From positions 803,274-867,273 of the forward strand of contig NC_018330.1 in assembly GCF_000234665.1 (NCBI RefSeq): 64,000 nucleotides of DNA, written 5' to 3'. The notes under the pieces were generated by a model. It saw only the letters and a program-made list of their open reading frames with translations, was not told the origin of the DNA and did no database searches. Below, piece after piece: positions 22,387-32,895 of this stretch (the stretch's first letter is position 1; each line of letters opens with the position of its first letter). The stretch comes from Leishmania mexicana MHOM/GT/2001/U1103 (taxonomy: Eukaryota > Euglenozoa > Kinetoplastea > Trypanosomatida > Trypanosomatidae). A program made the translations under genes and the position numbers.

Positions 22387-24638
22387 GGCCCGTCTACCTG
22401 CCCCTCCTCCTGCCGTTTTTATGTGGACGTTTGCATCGTTGTGTTGCATCGGACGACGTGCAGAGGCGCCGAAAGTGGCGGAGGTGAAGAGAGCATAGCG
22501 CTGCACTGCTGCATAAGCACTGCCAGACAAGTGATTCCTGTGCGTGGCTTGTGATAGGGCGCGCTGTGTGAATAAAGGGTCTGTGCGTGTGTGTGGATCT
22601 CCCTCGCCGGTCTCTCCTCCCCTACCCATCCCACGCGCTCCCACCCTCCTCGTTCCACATCCCCCTCGTGGCACAGCGGCGGTCGTTCTTGCGTTTCTTC
22701 TCAGCGGTGGTCCGACGTGCTCCGTTGCTCTCTTCTCTCTGCCGCTCTGTGGGCGTGTGGTTGGACGACTCCTTTTGCGTGCATCTACATATATCTATAT
22801 ATATCTATATATATCTATATATATCTATATATATCTACATATATCTATATATATCTATATATATCTATATATATCTATATATATCTATATATATCTATAT
22901 ATATCTATATATATCTATATATATCTACATATATCTACATATATCTACATATATCTATGTGTGTGTGTGTGTGTATTCGTTTTTCATCAATGCACGAAAT
23001 AAAGGAATGTCGTGCGTGTGCGTGTGTGCGGTTGTCCCTCTGCACGAGTGTGGGTAAGGGTGCTTGCCTCGCCAACATTGACCATCCCCCACCATCCCCC
23101 ACCTCCCCCCTCGTATGTGTTTTTCTTCTTCTGGTCCCTTCTGTCTGTCGGTTGCCATGTGTCTGCCTTGTTGCACAAGACTGTGGCTCACACACACACA
23201 CACACGCACGTTTCTCTCCTCTCACCATACGCATGCAAGCGGCCACGTATAATGCGTGCATGTGCGTGGGAAAGGCTTGTATGAAGCACAACTCTTTCCC
23301 ACACGATCCCCCCTCCTCCTCCTCTTCCCCCCTCCCCTCTCCCTCCCACTGTGTGTCTCTCTCTGTTCGCCTGTGCGGCGGCATGGCGTCGTTCTTTTTT
23401 GGTTTACTTCGTGCTGTTTTCTCATGCTTGTGCACATGTGTGGGTGCCGCGTATGACGCCACCTCCTCCTCCATGTCAGCTTGGATGGCATCGTGGGCGT
23501 GTGTTTTCCATGTACAGTTGAATCCCCCCCCCATCCATCCATCCATCCCTGTCTTTTGAGAGATACATGTGCACGGGCATAGAAGAAAGTCCCAGAGGTG
23601 CAGGAGAGGGACTAGAGGCGGGGTGGCCGCTATTCCCACCCCCCTTCTCCCCTCCTCCGTGTTGGTCTGTGTATGCGTGTGTGTCTCTCCGTGCTGGTCT
23701 CTGTCGACACTCCCCATCCGTACCGATGTTTTATATATGCGTTTTGGCTTGGTTTGGTGGTGCGTGCCTGCGTGCGTGCGACGGTGGTGAGGTATTTGGA
23801 CGCTCCTCCCCCTCTCTCCTCGCGTTGCTCCACAACGTTGAGGGTCATCTCTCCAAACACACGAGTCACACATACACACACACACATACCGAAGGACTAA
23901 AGTCTTGCTTCAGTGGAGAAGGCATGCGGCCGTGTCTACGCTACCTTGTGTGCTTGGGCAGCGCCTCGGCTCCTTGCCTACACGTGTCTAGGCGAGCAAG
24001 AGAGAGTGTGCGGCAGCGGCATCAGCAGCTGGCTTCTGCACACGTACTCGATAGCTGTTCGTTTGGACGGCGATTCCTTCGTCTCTCCCGCTCTCCCTCT
24101 CTCTCTTGCTCTGACGTGCTGTATGCTGCGTGCACACGCGCACATACATCGCCACTCATGCCTCCACCCACTCACCTCGCCTTGCATGCCTTTTTCTTTC
24201 CCGGCTTATGACCTATCCTTCGCCCTGTGTCCTGTGCGCTGTGTTCACGGCAGCAGCAGCAGCAGCAGCGGTTCGGAAGAGACGGGAGAGGAGAGAAGAG
24301 GTGCATCTTCTCGTGCGCGTTGCGCGCATGTGCGTCCACGAGTCCGTCTATCGTTTCCTTCTCGTGCAGCCACATCCAAGCTCACGTCGCTTATTTCCCT
24401 TGCGTTGCTGTGCGCGCCTCACTCTTCTCCCCCCTCTCACCTGTGCCTCCTCCGACCCGTTGCTTCTTGCCAAACGCTTTGCTGTCTTCCGCTGCTGCCC
24501 GCCGCTGCTCTGCGTGGAGACGCACTCCAGACCGGCCAAAACAGCAGAGGGGGAGCTATGCGGTAGAGGGAGCGGTGCGGGGACAACGATCCATACACAT
24601 AGTGTGACGAAGGCATCGCCAGGAGTGCTGTGTGCGTC
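22387..24638 (+). other. 2.25-kb spacer with microsatellites
   Basis: This is non-coding sequence between the repeat gene and the next gene. It holds the 10-bp ATATCTATAT array with adjoining (GT)n, several (CA)n and (GT)n tracts, a CCAT run near 23532-23548, and CT-rich runs. Open frames here translate to Tyr/Ile or Cys/Val repeats and are not genes. A (CAG)n-like run of about six units lies at 24250-24268. Confidence 0.65.
22783..22976. repeat. 10-bp AT-rich satellite (ATATCTATAT)n plus (GT)n
   Basis: About 18 blocks of a 10-bp unit, ATATCTATAT, run from 22783 to 22960. The ATATCTACAT variant occurs at both ends and once at 22841. The array passes directly into a (GT)n tract ending at about 22976. 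It is very AT-rich against its surroundings. Confidence 0.95.
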
Positions 24639-27600
24639 ATGCGGTCTCGTCGACAGACTGTCTCGGACACGGTCGGCACGCTCAGCATGGATCCATGGAA
24701 TGATGATCGAGTGCGTGACTTTGTTGCCATCAACACGATTCAGCGGCTGCGCGCGTACCACTTGCCGACCAGTGCGCCGATGCCTGTGATCGATGAGATG
24801 AACACAGCGCGTGCACTGAACCTTATACTGCTGCCGAGAGCCGATCCCGACTACCGACCCTGCCTCGGCGAGCAGCCTCCGTCGCGCACACAGCTGCGTG
24901 CACGGCGGCGTGCGACGGCGAGACAGGAGAGGCGAGCGCGTCGCCAAAGGCAGCAGGAGTGTGCAGGTCGGGATGGGCAAGGTGGCTGCTCGCCAGAGTC
25001 CCCTTCGACTACCGTGTCGACCTCCTCCAGCTCCGATGATGGCAGCAACGTCGACGACGATGCAGCCACAGAGCACGGCGCCACTGTATTGATGACGAAC
25101 CCCTCATTTTCTACGGACATTGCCGACCCCACTAAGCTACCAAGGCCGCGCTCCCCGGTTGCTTCCGGTGCCGCCGCCACTGCAACCTCGTCCAGGCAGT
25201 GCGCCATCGACCGCGCGCGCTCCCTTTTCTTCGGCACGTTGTCTTTCACCTCCTCGACCTCGCCGCGACGGCTGGTGAACTCGCCCCATGTCCCGCTGAC
25301 GCCGTCGATGGCGTCCACGACGACTATCGCAGGCCGGTCATCTATGCATGTCCCCCGTTCTCCCAACGAAGCGTCTCTCAGGACTACAGCCAGTCTTCCT
25401 TCGTCAGACGCGAGGGCGGCCCAGCGCCGAGGTGGAAGGGAAGTCGCTGCTTCGGCTACGGAAGAAGGCTCGGTGACGGCTATGCCGCCTGCCCCTTCTG
25501 CAACGTCGGCTACCAGGTCACTTGGCGTGGAGCTGGACGTGTACATCGAGGCAAACAGCACCCCACTGCGTCCGCCGCCGCCAATGAGGTATGTCGGTGT
25601 TTCGGCTGAAGCGCAGACACCCACCTCAGCGGAGGTGAACGCACTCGAGTCGGAAGTGTCGCCGAACAGCTCCGCCGTGGTTGCGCCCCATGAAGCATGT
25701 ACATCGGATGCCGATGGGCTGTGCGAGCGCACTCCTACCGAAGCTACTGCAGTGGCTACTCCTTCAGCCACAGAGCAGTCGCGAGCTCCACTAGAGGCGA
25801 CGCCGGCTGCTGTTCGACCACCTTCTCCGCGACTGGTGGGAGCCGAAGGGGACAGGACCACAACTCCGCCCCCCAGTCACGGCCGCCGCCGCCGCCGCAG
25901 CAGCAGCAGCAGCTCCACGGATATTATGCACACATGCGACGTGTGCGACGCCATCATCCAGTACTATCAATCAATGTTGACGAGAGGTGTCGTGCTCGAC
26001 CGCTACAACCATAAGGATCTGGCCTTTGTGTGGTGGGTTCTGGGACGAAACATGGACGTCGCCGCCCTCGAAAATCGCGGCCCGATGCGGCGCGAGGCGC
26101 TCATGATCACCCTGCGAAACTTCTACTACACGCTGCTGACGGCAGAGGAGGCCAGAGCGAAGGCAGCGGCGGGTGGGGCGGAGAAAAGCCACGCCGAGAG
26201 AAGGGAGCTAGCGGGAACCGGTATTGCCGCTGCATCAGCAGCTACCGGGGGCCAAGCGACTTTGTCACGGTCGGCTGACGCAACGGCCACTGGAGACGAG
26301 CAAGGCATGGTCGAGGGCGTGGAGGAGCCCTCGAGGCGTACGAGTGGCAAGGCCGCCGAAAGCAGTGACAGCACCGCAGCTGCGCTTGCTGATGCATCTG
26401 TGTTTAGGCGACCCCCTCGCACATGCTCTCGCGACTCCCATACGGCCAGGGCGGATGCCGCTTCTGTGACTTCAGGTCGACATAAGGACTCCCTAAGAGC
26501 AACAAGGGCAGGGAGCGGCACCGCAGCGTTGAAGCGGAGTCGGCCTGATAAGCCCCTCGTATCGTCCGACGGTGATGACGAGGAGCGCGACGACGATCAT
26601 CCTGTCGAAGAGGACGTTGGCGACGGCGTTGATGAGCAGCAACGGTCGTCGGTGATGCCGTCGCGAGGGAGGACCAGCGTCCCACCGCCTCAGCGGAAGT
26701 TGCCCCAGAAAGAGGGCACCACACTGACGGCAAGGCGTCGCGCAGTGGCTGGTGGTGCTCTTGGCAGCAGCAGCAGCGCAGCAGGAAAAAGTCTCGCTGC
26801 CGCTCTGCTCGGGGACGATGCGGAGACGGCGATGGATGTCGTAGCTGAAGGTGCCGACGATGCGCTTGACAAGGAGGATGATGCGCTTCACTCGCAGACG
26901 GAGGGCAGCGTCGTGTCACGTGTCGGCAGCGTGACGCAGAGCAGCACTGGCGAGATCCGTCGTCGTCACCGCTGCGCTGCCGAGCGCAACAAGGCTGTCG
27001 AGGAGACGTGGATCTCTACACGAACCGGAAGGCGTGCTGCGGCCATCAAGGCAGCCGCGCAATTGGTGCTCCAGGGCACTGCTGATGCCATGGCGCCCCG
27101 AAAGTCGATCAAAGCGGTGCCCTCCACCAACACATCTGGAGCGTCGAGGACGGCAGCGGGCAAGACGTTGAGGCAAGAGGCTTCCGCTACCGCCGCGATG
27201 GAGGAGGTGGGCGCAACGGCAGTTTCGCTGATACCGTCGGCGCCCACCGGCGGCAGCTCCACATCGAAGCTGCAGCGGAAGAAGCGCACCGCTTCGAAGC
27301 GGGCACGTAGCCCCAGCCGCGAAGCCTCCCCAGGCGAAGGTCATGGAAGCCGCAGCAGTGGCAGCGGCGGTGACAGCGACATGGAGCTCACGGAGGCGGA
27401 AGCGCAAGGAAGGAGAACCGAGGCGCCACGCATGGCGTCACCCGTGAGCGCGAGTAGGAGCAAGAACCGCGCGACGATCCTCACGAAGGCTCCCGCGGTG
27501 AAGGCAGAAAAGGCGGCGCCGACTGCCTATTCTCCTTCTGGCAAGCCTACCGACCCTCCCTTAGACGCCCCCGCCACCACTACTCCTAGCAGTGCTGCGG

Positions 27601-29357
27601 CGGCAGCGACTACCTCGAAGAAAGGCGGGCGCGGTGAGGAGCACCGGGGGCGCCCTCGTGGCAGCTTCAAGACACCGCGCCTCGACTCCTCGACGACGGG
27701 GAATCAGGGGAACAGCTTACTCGCGAGTGTCACGCTAAGCAGCCAGCGCCGGCGTGATGGTGGGGCGTGTTCCACCGCCGTCCTCACAGGGACTTCGTCG
27801 GAGACAGCTGCACCTCACCAGCGCTCCGATGCGGCGGGCATTGTTGTTGCCCCTCCCTCCTCTTCTGTGCTGTCGAAGGCTAGCGACGACGCGGGCCCGC
27901 TGGAGCTCCCTGTGTACGAGATGCCGCTGCGACTGACACCGCACCAGCGCGCCGTGCGCTCGCGCATTCAGCAACGCATGGGTGTACCTTTGCCAGCACC
28001 GCCACCACACAGCTCCGCTGGCTCCATCTCCCACGACTCCGGCATCGACGCACAGTGGGCCACGGTGTACTCATCCTACACTTTCCTCCTCTCCTCCTTT
28101 AGGACGGCAACATGGACGCGGATCAGTTCGGGCGGCGGCGGCCACGAACAGCGGGCGATCACCGCCCCCGTGCTCTGGTACGGGCAGGTCATCTCACCTG
28201 TCGTGGCGGGTGAGCCGACATCCACCGGCAGTAGCGGCGGCGATCACAGCAGACAAGTAAGAGAAAAGGCATACGCGGCGGTATTCAACGAGGACGCACT
28301 GGTGAACGGCGGCGCGTCCTCACGTGCCGCCGCCATCGCCACAGCGGCTGGCGCCCTCACGCGGCAGCGTAGCCGAAAACGCAGGATCGAGGGGGGCGTT
28401 GATCCGAGCTTGCGTGGCAACGTTTGTAGGCATGACCAGGCCGCCCTGGAGCGACTGGTGAACGAGCGATTAGCGCAGGTGGCAGAGCTGAGACAGGCTG
28501 CTGTGCCTCGTATCGTCGGAAGCGGTCAAGGAAAGTGCCCCGCTTCGGGGTCAGGCACTGCTCGGGTGAAGCAGGAACCGCGCAGCGGCAGCGAGGAAGA
28601 GGAAAAACATGACGATGAGGTACATGTGTTGGGGACGAAACGGACTGTTGGCTTACTAGTGTCGCCCACTGGCTCTTCTCCCGTTGTAGCAGCTATGGCA
28701 TCATTGGACCTGGCGAGGAGGGCAGAAGACGCAGATGCCACGGCCGAGGAGGCGCTGGCGCCTGAGCAGTTCCGGGACAACTCAGCGCAGCGCGCACAGT
28801 TGCCACAAGCGCCCGCCTTTGGTGATCTGCCGTATGCTCAGCAGTGTCTTCTGGTGTGGTCCGCCGCAGGGTTGCTGGAGCGGCACATACATCGGCGCCA
28901 GATGGAGGATGCTCGGCGCGAGCGCCTCCTGGCGCGGTGCGGCCGCATGGCTACTCGGCGGATGGCTGCTCGTGTCGCTGCCGTCATCCAGGGTGGCATT
29001 ACAGACGGGAATGCAGGCGACAATGCCGAGGATGCCGCGGCGCAACTGGTCGGCGGGCTCGGAGGAGGCGGCGAGGACAGTGATAGCGGTGCGAGCGGAG
29101 AGGACAGCGATACGTCCGAGAAGAAGGCACGCAGTGCTCCTCTTGAGCGGACGAGCGGGACATCACGAAAGGCCGAGGTCGAGGTACACATCAACCGCCT
29201 TGAGCACTTGAGCGATTCATCTACGTCTTCGCGCTCTCCCTCTGCCGTCTCGTCGTCCACGTCCTCGGAGGAGCGCTTCCGCAAGGCCATGCGCCCGCTA
29301 CCGCGCCGCGTCTATGACTACTGGGCTGCCTATCGTCGTGCCGGTGACAGCGGGTGA
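24639..29357 (+). CDS. Large conserved-looking protein with AT-hook-like motif
   Basis: This gene encodes 1,572 aa from the ATG at 24639; a second in-frame ATG at 24687 (MDPWNDDRV) would give 1,556 aa. The open frame extends to a GTG at 24630, which is unlikely in this organism. The protein is mostly Ser/Ala/Thr/Arg-rich low complexity. Four parts look folded: the N-terminus (about residues 17-70, with FVAINTIQRLRAYHL); about 430-505 (CDVCDAIIQYYQSML through WWVLGRNMDVAAL to LRNFYYTLL), a likely helical module; about 1090-1180 (YEMPLRLTPHQRAVRSRIQ); and about 1385-1430 (YAQQCLLVWSAAGLLERHIH). A GRPRG core near residue 1007 is AT-hook-like, and Lys/Arg clusters are frequent, so a nuclear or chromatin-linked role is possible. 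No family was recognised. The C-terminus has a short conserved-looking RRVYDYWAAYRRAGD. Confidence 0.75.
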   Translation: MRSRRQTVSDTVGTLSMDPWNDDRVRDFVAINTIQRLRAYHLPTSAPMPVIDEMNTARALNLILLPRADPDYRPCLGEQPPSRTQLRARRRATARQERRARRQRQQECAGRDGQGGCSPESPSTTVSTSSSSDDGSNVDDDAATEHGATVLMTNPSFSTDIADPTKLPRPRSPVASGAAATATSSRQCAIDRARSLFFGTLSFTSSTSPRRLVNSPHVPLTPSMASTTTIAGRSSMHVPRSPNEASLRTTASLPSSDARAAQRRGGREVAASATEEGSVTAMPPAPSATSATRSLGVELDVYIEANSTPLRPPPPMRYVGVSAEAQTPTSAEVNALESEVSPNSSAVVAPHEACTSDADGLCERTPTEATAVATPSATEQSRAPLEATPAAVRPPSPRLVGAEGDRTTTPPPSHGRRRRRSSSSSSTDIMHTCDVCDAIIQYYQSMLTRGVVLDRYNHKDLAFVWWVLGRNMDVAALENRGPMRREALMITLRNFYYTLLTAEEARAKAAAGGAEKSHAERRELAGTGIAAASAATGGQATLSRSADATATGDEQGMVEGVEEPSRRTSGKAAESSDSTAAALADASVFRRPPRTCSRDSHTARADAASVTSGRHKDSLRATRAGSGTAALKRSRPDKPLVSSDGDDEERDDDHPVEEDVGDGVDEQQRSSVMPSRGRTSVPPPQRKLPQKEGTTLTARRRAVAGGALGSSSSAAGKSLAAALLGDDAETAMDVVAEGADDALDKEDDALHSQTEGSVVSRVGSVTQSSTGEIRRRHRCAAERNKAVEETWISTRTGRRAAAIKAAAQLVLQGTADAMAPRKSIKAVPSTNTSGASRTAAGKTLRQEASATAAMEEVGATAVSLIPSAPTGGSSTSKLQRKKRTASKRARSPSREASPGEGHGSRSSGSGGDSDMELTEAEAQGRRTEAPRMASPVSASRSKNRATILTKAPAVKAEKAAPTAYSPSGKPTDPPLDAPATTTPSSAAAAATTSKKGGRGEEHRGRPRGSFKTPRLDSSTTGNQGNSLLASVTLSSQRRRDGGACSTAVLTGTSSETAAPHQRSDAAGIVVAPPSSSVLSKASDDAGPLELPVYEMPLRLTPHQRAVRSRIQQRMGVPLPAPPPHSSAGSISHDSGIDAQWATVYSSYTFLLSSFRTATWTRISSGGGGHEQRAITAPVLWYGQVISPVVAGEPTSTGSSGGDHSRQVREKAYAAVFNEDALVNGGASSRAAAIATAAGALTRQRSRKRRIEGGVDPSLRGNVCRHDQAALERLVNERLAQVAELRQAAVPRIVGSGQGKCPASGSGTARVKQEPRSGSEEEEKHDDEVHVLGTKRTVGLLVSPTGSSPVVAAMASLDLARRAEDADATAEEALAPEQFRDNSAQRAQLPQAPAFGDLPYAQQCLLVWSAAGLLERHIHRRQMEDARRERLLARCGRMATRRMAARVAAVIQGGITDGNAGDNAEDAAAQLVGGLGGGGEDSDSGASGEDSDTSEKKARSAPLERTSGTSRKAEVEVHINRLEHLSDSSTSSRSPSAVSSSTSSEERFRKAMRPLPRRVYDYWAAYRRAGDSG

Positions 29358-30030
29358 CAGGCACACACGGCTGGCATGGCGCGCGCGCACGTGTGGGCAT
29401 CGGTCTCGCTCCCCTCTACGTCGATATGAGCCGCGGAAGGCAGCGGTGAGGACAGGAAAACGTTTGCCGCAGCGAGGGAGCGAAAAGACGGGAAGCGGAG
29501 GAGAGCGCTCACCATGTGCGACCCAAGAGGGTGGACTGTGAGGTTGTCAGCGTTGTAGCTTGAGGGCCGTGTGTCCGTGTCCGTGTCCGTGCGCCGCAGC
29601 GTACAGACCTCTTCCTTATCAGCCCGCACACCCATCTTCACGCAGACGAGCATGTGTCCTTCTGCTCTGTTGTTTGAACCCTTCCCTCCCGCCTCTCACC
29701 CCCCATCCCCAAATCCTGCTCTTCCTCTGACCCACTCGGTTGCCCCCCTTCCCTCCTCACCTTCATGCGGAGATTACCCCCCCCCCCCCCACACACCCGT
29801 GAAGGAATACGGCCGGCACGGCGGCTATCGTGGACCTGTCTCGCTTTTCTTAGCCTACACACATACAGCAACCCTACCCTGACGACGCACGCACATCCTT
29901 CCAGTTTCGAATTGGGCTCCGTCTCGTCTCTCAGGTGGCGGCACTTTCCCTCGCACCCCCTCCCTCCCTCCCTTGCGCTCGTCTCTGTCGGTGTGTACGC
30001 TGCTGCTGTCGCGACATCACACTGGGATGA
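29358..30030 (+). other. Spacer with C14 run
   Basis: This spacer is non-coding. It contains CT-rich sequence, a run of 14 C at 29777-29790 followed by CA repeats, and the splice acceptor candidate at 29917-29934. Nothing else was recognised. Confidence 0.6.
29917..29934 (+). promoter_or_regulatory. Candidate trans-splice acceptor for the ARFRP1-like gene
   Basis: A pyrimidine tract ends in CAG at 29932-29934, giving a 5' UTR of 96 nt before the ATG at 30031. Confidence 0.5.
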
Positions 30031-31242
30031 ATGCTACACTTTCTGACTGGTGTGTACAACAGCCTCTTTAGCACCCCCGAGTACAATGTCCTGATTGTCG
30101 GCTGCGAGTGCGCCGGCAAGTCGACGCTGCTGGAGCAACTCAAGTTCCTCTACACCCCAGCCGCACAGCAGCAGCAGGCGTCTTTGTTGGCAGGCCGCTC
30201 CAGCAGAAGCGCAGACGAGGGGGCGATCACCGCGACAACAGACACAGTGACTGAAGCCCCCACGACGCCACCACAGCAGCAACAGCCGCGTAAACATCCG
30301 CTGCCGCCCGGCACTCCACTTCCCGCCACAGCAATGCAACTGGCACAGAAGCGTATTCGTCCGACAGTGGGCCTCAACTACGCCGTGGTGCAGCACCGCT
30401 TCAGTCCCCATGTCTCGGCTGTTACCCTGGTGAAAAAGTCGCAGCTGCCATTGCAGGCCGTCGCCTCCCTGCCGTCGCCACCGCAGGATCTGCTGGACGA
30501 GCAACGCGCACGCCAACAGGAGGTTATGGCCAACGCGCCGAGTGATGCCGTCACACGTGTGGTGCTGCGAGACCTCGGTGGCCAAGCTGCGTTGCGCGAC
30601 CTATGGGAGAAATACTACCCGCGAAGTCAAGGGATCGTGTACGTTATCGACAGCACACTGCCTTTTCGCATTACGTCTGCGTCGCCGTCATCGCCACCAT
30701 CCGCCGCAGAACAGCCGCCGCGTGATCACTTTACCAAGCAAGAGTTGAAGGAAGCGTACAAGCAGGACCGCGAGCTACTCGCGCGACTCCTGCAGCACCC
30801 CCTGCTGCACGGCGTGCCGGTACTGATCCTCAGCAACAAGACGGACGAGGTTACCCACATACCCCTCACAACCTTGCAAGAGGCGCTGCAGTTGGCGGAA
30901 CTGGCAGCCGATCCGACCTTCTACATGCTGCACAACAGCAGCGGTGGCAACAAAGCAAGAGAGGAGCTTGAGAGTCAACAGAGACTACATGACAGCGACA
31001 GTGGTGGCAGCGATCCTTCGCAACTTCCTGGTGCCGCTGCATCCCCGATCGGTGCGCCACTCTCACGTCTCTGCACCCGCTCAGAGGAGGTGCAGCTGCG
31101 TGTGGGAGGGAGCGGCTTCGGCGAAATTTCCATGCGAGTGGCAGAGGTAAGTGCGCTCGAGGGAGTGGGGGTGGCGGGGGCCATGGACTGGCTGGTGGCG
31201 CAGCTGCTGCACCATGCACGAGACGTGGATAGCAGTGCCTGA
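30031..31242 (+). CDS. ARFRP1: ARFRP1-like small GTPase with long inserts
   Basis: This gene encodes a 403-aa ARF-family GTPase. The N-terminus (LTGVYNSLFSTPEYNVLIVG) follows the ARF-related protein 1 pattern and lacks the Gly2 needed for myristoylation. Guanine-nucleotide motifs are all present: P-loop GCECAGKS at 24-31, switch I PTVGLN at 111-116, DLGGQ at 181-185, NKTD at 269-272, and SALEG at 374-378. Human ARFRP1 is about 201 aa; this protein is twice that because of Gln/Pro/Thr-rich inserts between the P-loop and switch I (about 43-100), between switch I and DLGGQ, and a Ser/Gly-rich insert after NKTD (about 300-345). ARFRP1/Arl3p acts at the trans-Golgi, recruiting ARL1 and its effectors. 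The family call is firm; the exact orthology is less so. Confidence 0.85.
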   Translation: MLHFLTGVYNSLFSTPEYNVLIVGCECAGKSTLLEQLKFLYTPAAQQQQASLLAGRSSRSADEGAITATTDTVTEAPTTPPQQQQPRKHPLPPGTPLPATAMQLAQKRIRPTVGLNYAVVQHRFSPHVSAVTLVKKSQLPLQAVASLPSPPQDLLDEQRARQQEVMANAPSDAVTRVVLRDLGGQAALRDLWEKYYPRSQGIVYVIDSTLPFRITSASPSSPPSAAEQPPRDHFTKQELKEAYKQDRELLARLLQHPLLHGVPVLILSNKTDEVTHIPLTTLQEALQLAELAADPTFYMLHNSSGGNKAREELESQQRLHDSDSGGSDPSQLPGAAASPIGAPLSRLCTRSEEVQLRVGGSGFGEISMRVAEVSALEGVGVAGAMDWLVAQLLHHARDVDSSA

Positions 31243-32454
31243 CTGGCTCAGTCACGCTCGTCGCGAGAAGAAGGTGCGCTGTAAGTGACAGCGTCAGGGA
31301 GATGAATGAAGGCCAGGGGCAGATACTGTTGCGGCCGTAGTGGCGCGTGTGTGGATGCATGGCGGTGCCCTCCCGTGCCTCACCCTGCCGCGCCCCTTCT
31401 CTCCTCTGCAGATGGATGCAGGCCGCGTTTCTTCCGAACTCTCTCACTGCTGCCGTCCTCCTTTTCATTGTGGTTATACCGCGCTGCCCCTTTTGATGAG
31501 CACTCAGAAGAGGATATACACACCATCATCGACAACAACAGTGACGACAGGGAGGGAGGGAGGGAGGCGACTGCAGACATCTACTCGTACGTAGGTTTGT
31601 GTGTGCGCCTGTGCCGCTCTTGCTTGCCACCAAAGCCGAATCTTTGTTGGCAGTTGAATGGTGTAAAGGTGGGAAGGGTGGGGAGGAGGGGAGGAGAAGG
31701 TATGTGTGTGCGTGTGTGCGCGTGTGTGCACAGCATCAAGCAGATCCTCTTTTCTTCTTGGTTGATGTTGCTGTATGTGTCACTTGCCCGCCCCTCTTAC
31801 TTGGGCTGCCGAGGACATGTTTATTTCATATGTGTTTTCGAATCCCCGCCGACGTCCCAAACCCTCGCCAGCTGCCCATGGCTGGCAGCCCCGAGGAGGA
31901 AGCATCTCCTCCCTCTCTCCATCGTACCCTCCGTCTCTGAAGGGCGCGCTGGGCGGATGTGGGAGCGGAACACGGTAACGAGGGGGGGGAGGACTGTTGC
32001 CCGGGCGTCGCGAACCTCCCCACCCCCTCTCCTTCTTCAAGCCTCTCACGCCCCTGTCTTCTGCCTTTCACTTCCTCTGACGCCCCACACCTAACCTCCC
32101 TCTCCCCTTCTCCCCTACACCGTTCCACCCGTGCACACTCCTTCCCTCCCCCACATACACTCTCTCACACGCATGCATTCACACCGTATCGCCGCGGCAG
32201 AGGAATCACCCCCCAAACCTATTGAAGGAGGAGAAGCACGTCACGGTCGTGGTGACACAGAGTTGCAGGTGGAGTACACGGAGGACAGCGCAGTTGCGGC
32301 CCTTCCTTGCCGACCGCTACCGCCACTCTCCATCACCCATTTCTTTGCGTAAGGTAGCACACAGGAGGTCATGAGCAGCTGCGGATGCCGTGTGACCTGC
32401 ACGAACTCGTGGCTACCTCTCTCCTTCTCCCTCTGAGTGTGTTTCTCATCCTGG
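31243..32454 (+). other. 1.2-kb spacer
   Basis: This spacer is non-coding, with a GGGA repeat near 31549-31566, (GT)n near 31702-31728, and long CT-rich tracts toward its 3' end. The open frame at 31306-32094 has no coding character. Nothing else was recognised apart from the splice acceptor at its end. Confidence 0.6.
32415..32437 (+). promoter_or_regulatory. Candidate trans-splice acceptor for the 32455 gene
   Basis: A CT-only tract is followed by GAG at 32435-32437, 17 nt before the ATG at 32455. This supports the shorter start over the upstream open frame, which has only a GTG. Confidence 0.45.
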
Positions 32455-32895
32455 ATGGACAAGCTCGTGGCACCTTTTAGCAAGCCTGCATACGAGCACA
32501 TCACCCGCGGCGCGACAGCAGCAATGTTCGATCCAAAGAAAATATCTGCCGCCGTGCTGGGCTACGCACCCCAGTTCGTGCTGGCACGCTTCTCGTCAGT
32601 AATCATGGGCATCATTGTCGCCTACGGAGTGCTGCTCTTCTTCCTCGGACATCCGCCTTTCTTCCAACGTGTAGGAGAGCTCTCTCTCACGACGACGCTG
32701 GGCTACTGGGGTGCGCGCGCTACGCGGTACGGGATTATGCGAATTGTGCACCTGATTGAAGGCACGGCCCCGGAGAGCGGGGCAGCGGGGGCGGCGCCGG
32801 AGGGTCCATCTAGCCCAGGCAGCTCCCTAGATGCGACGCCATCGCCTAGGTCGCAGGCGGGGGCAGGAAGGTGTGAATCGAGGAGCCTGGACTGA
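32455..32895 (+). CDS. Small membrane protein, unknown function
   Basis: This gene encodes 146 aa. Residues 1-40 are amphipathic (MDKLVAPFSKPAYEHITRG). A clear hydrophobic segment lies at about 48-66 (SSVIMGIIVAYGVLLFFLG), followed by a second weaker apolar stretch at about 77-97. The last 45 residues are Gly/Ala/Ser/Pro-rich and probably disordered. It would span a membrane once or twice. No family was recognised; a short mitochondrial or ER membrane protein is possible. The start follows a good splice acceptor and the hydrophobic core looks truly coding, so I take it as a real gene. Confidence 0.7.
   Translation: MDKLVAPFSKPAYEHITRGATAAMFDPKKISAAVLGYAPQFVLARFSSVIMGIIVAYGVLLFFLGHPPFFQRVGELSLTTTLGYWGARATRYGIMRIVHLIEGTAPESGAAGAAPEGPSSPGSSLDATPSPRSQAGAGRCESRSLD

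Noticed and set aside
22591..23559. Open frame through the ATATCTATAT array
   Set aside because: It translates the satellite as Tyr-Ile repeats and (GT)n as Cys-Val; all three + frames are open there.
31306..32094. 262-codon frame between the GTPase and the small membrane protein
   Set aside because: It is low-complexity with no conserved-looking segment and no acceptor close to its start.
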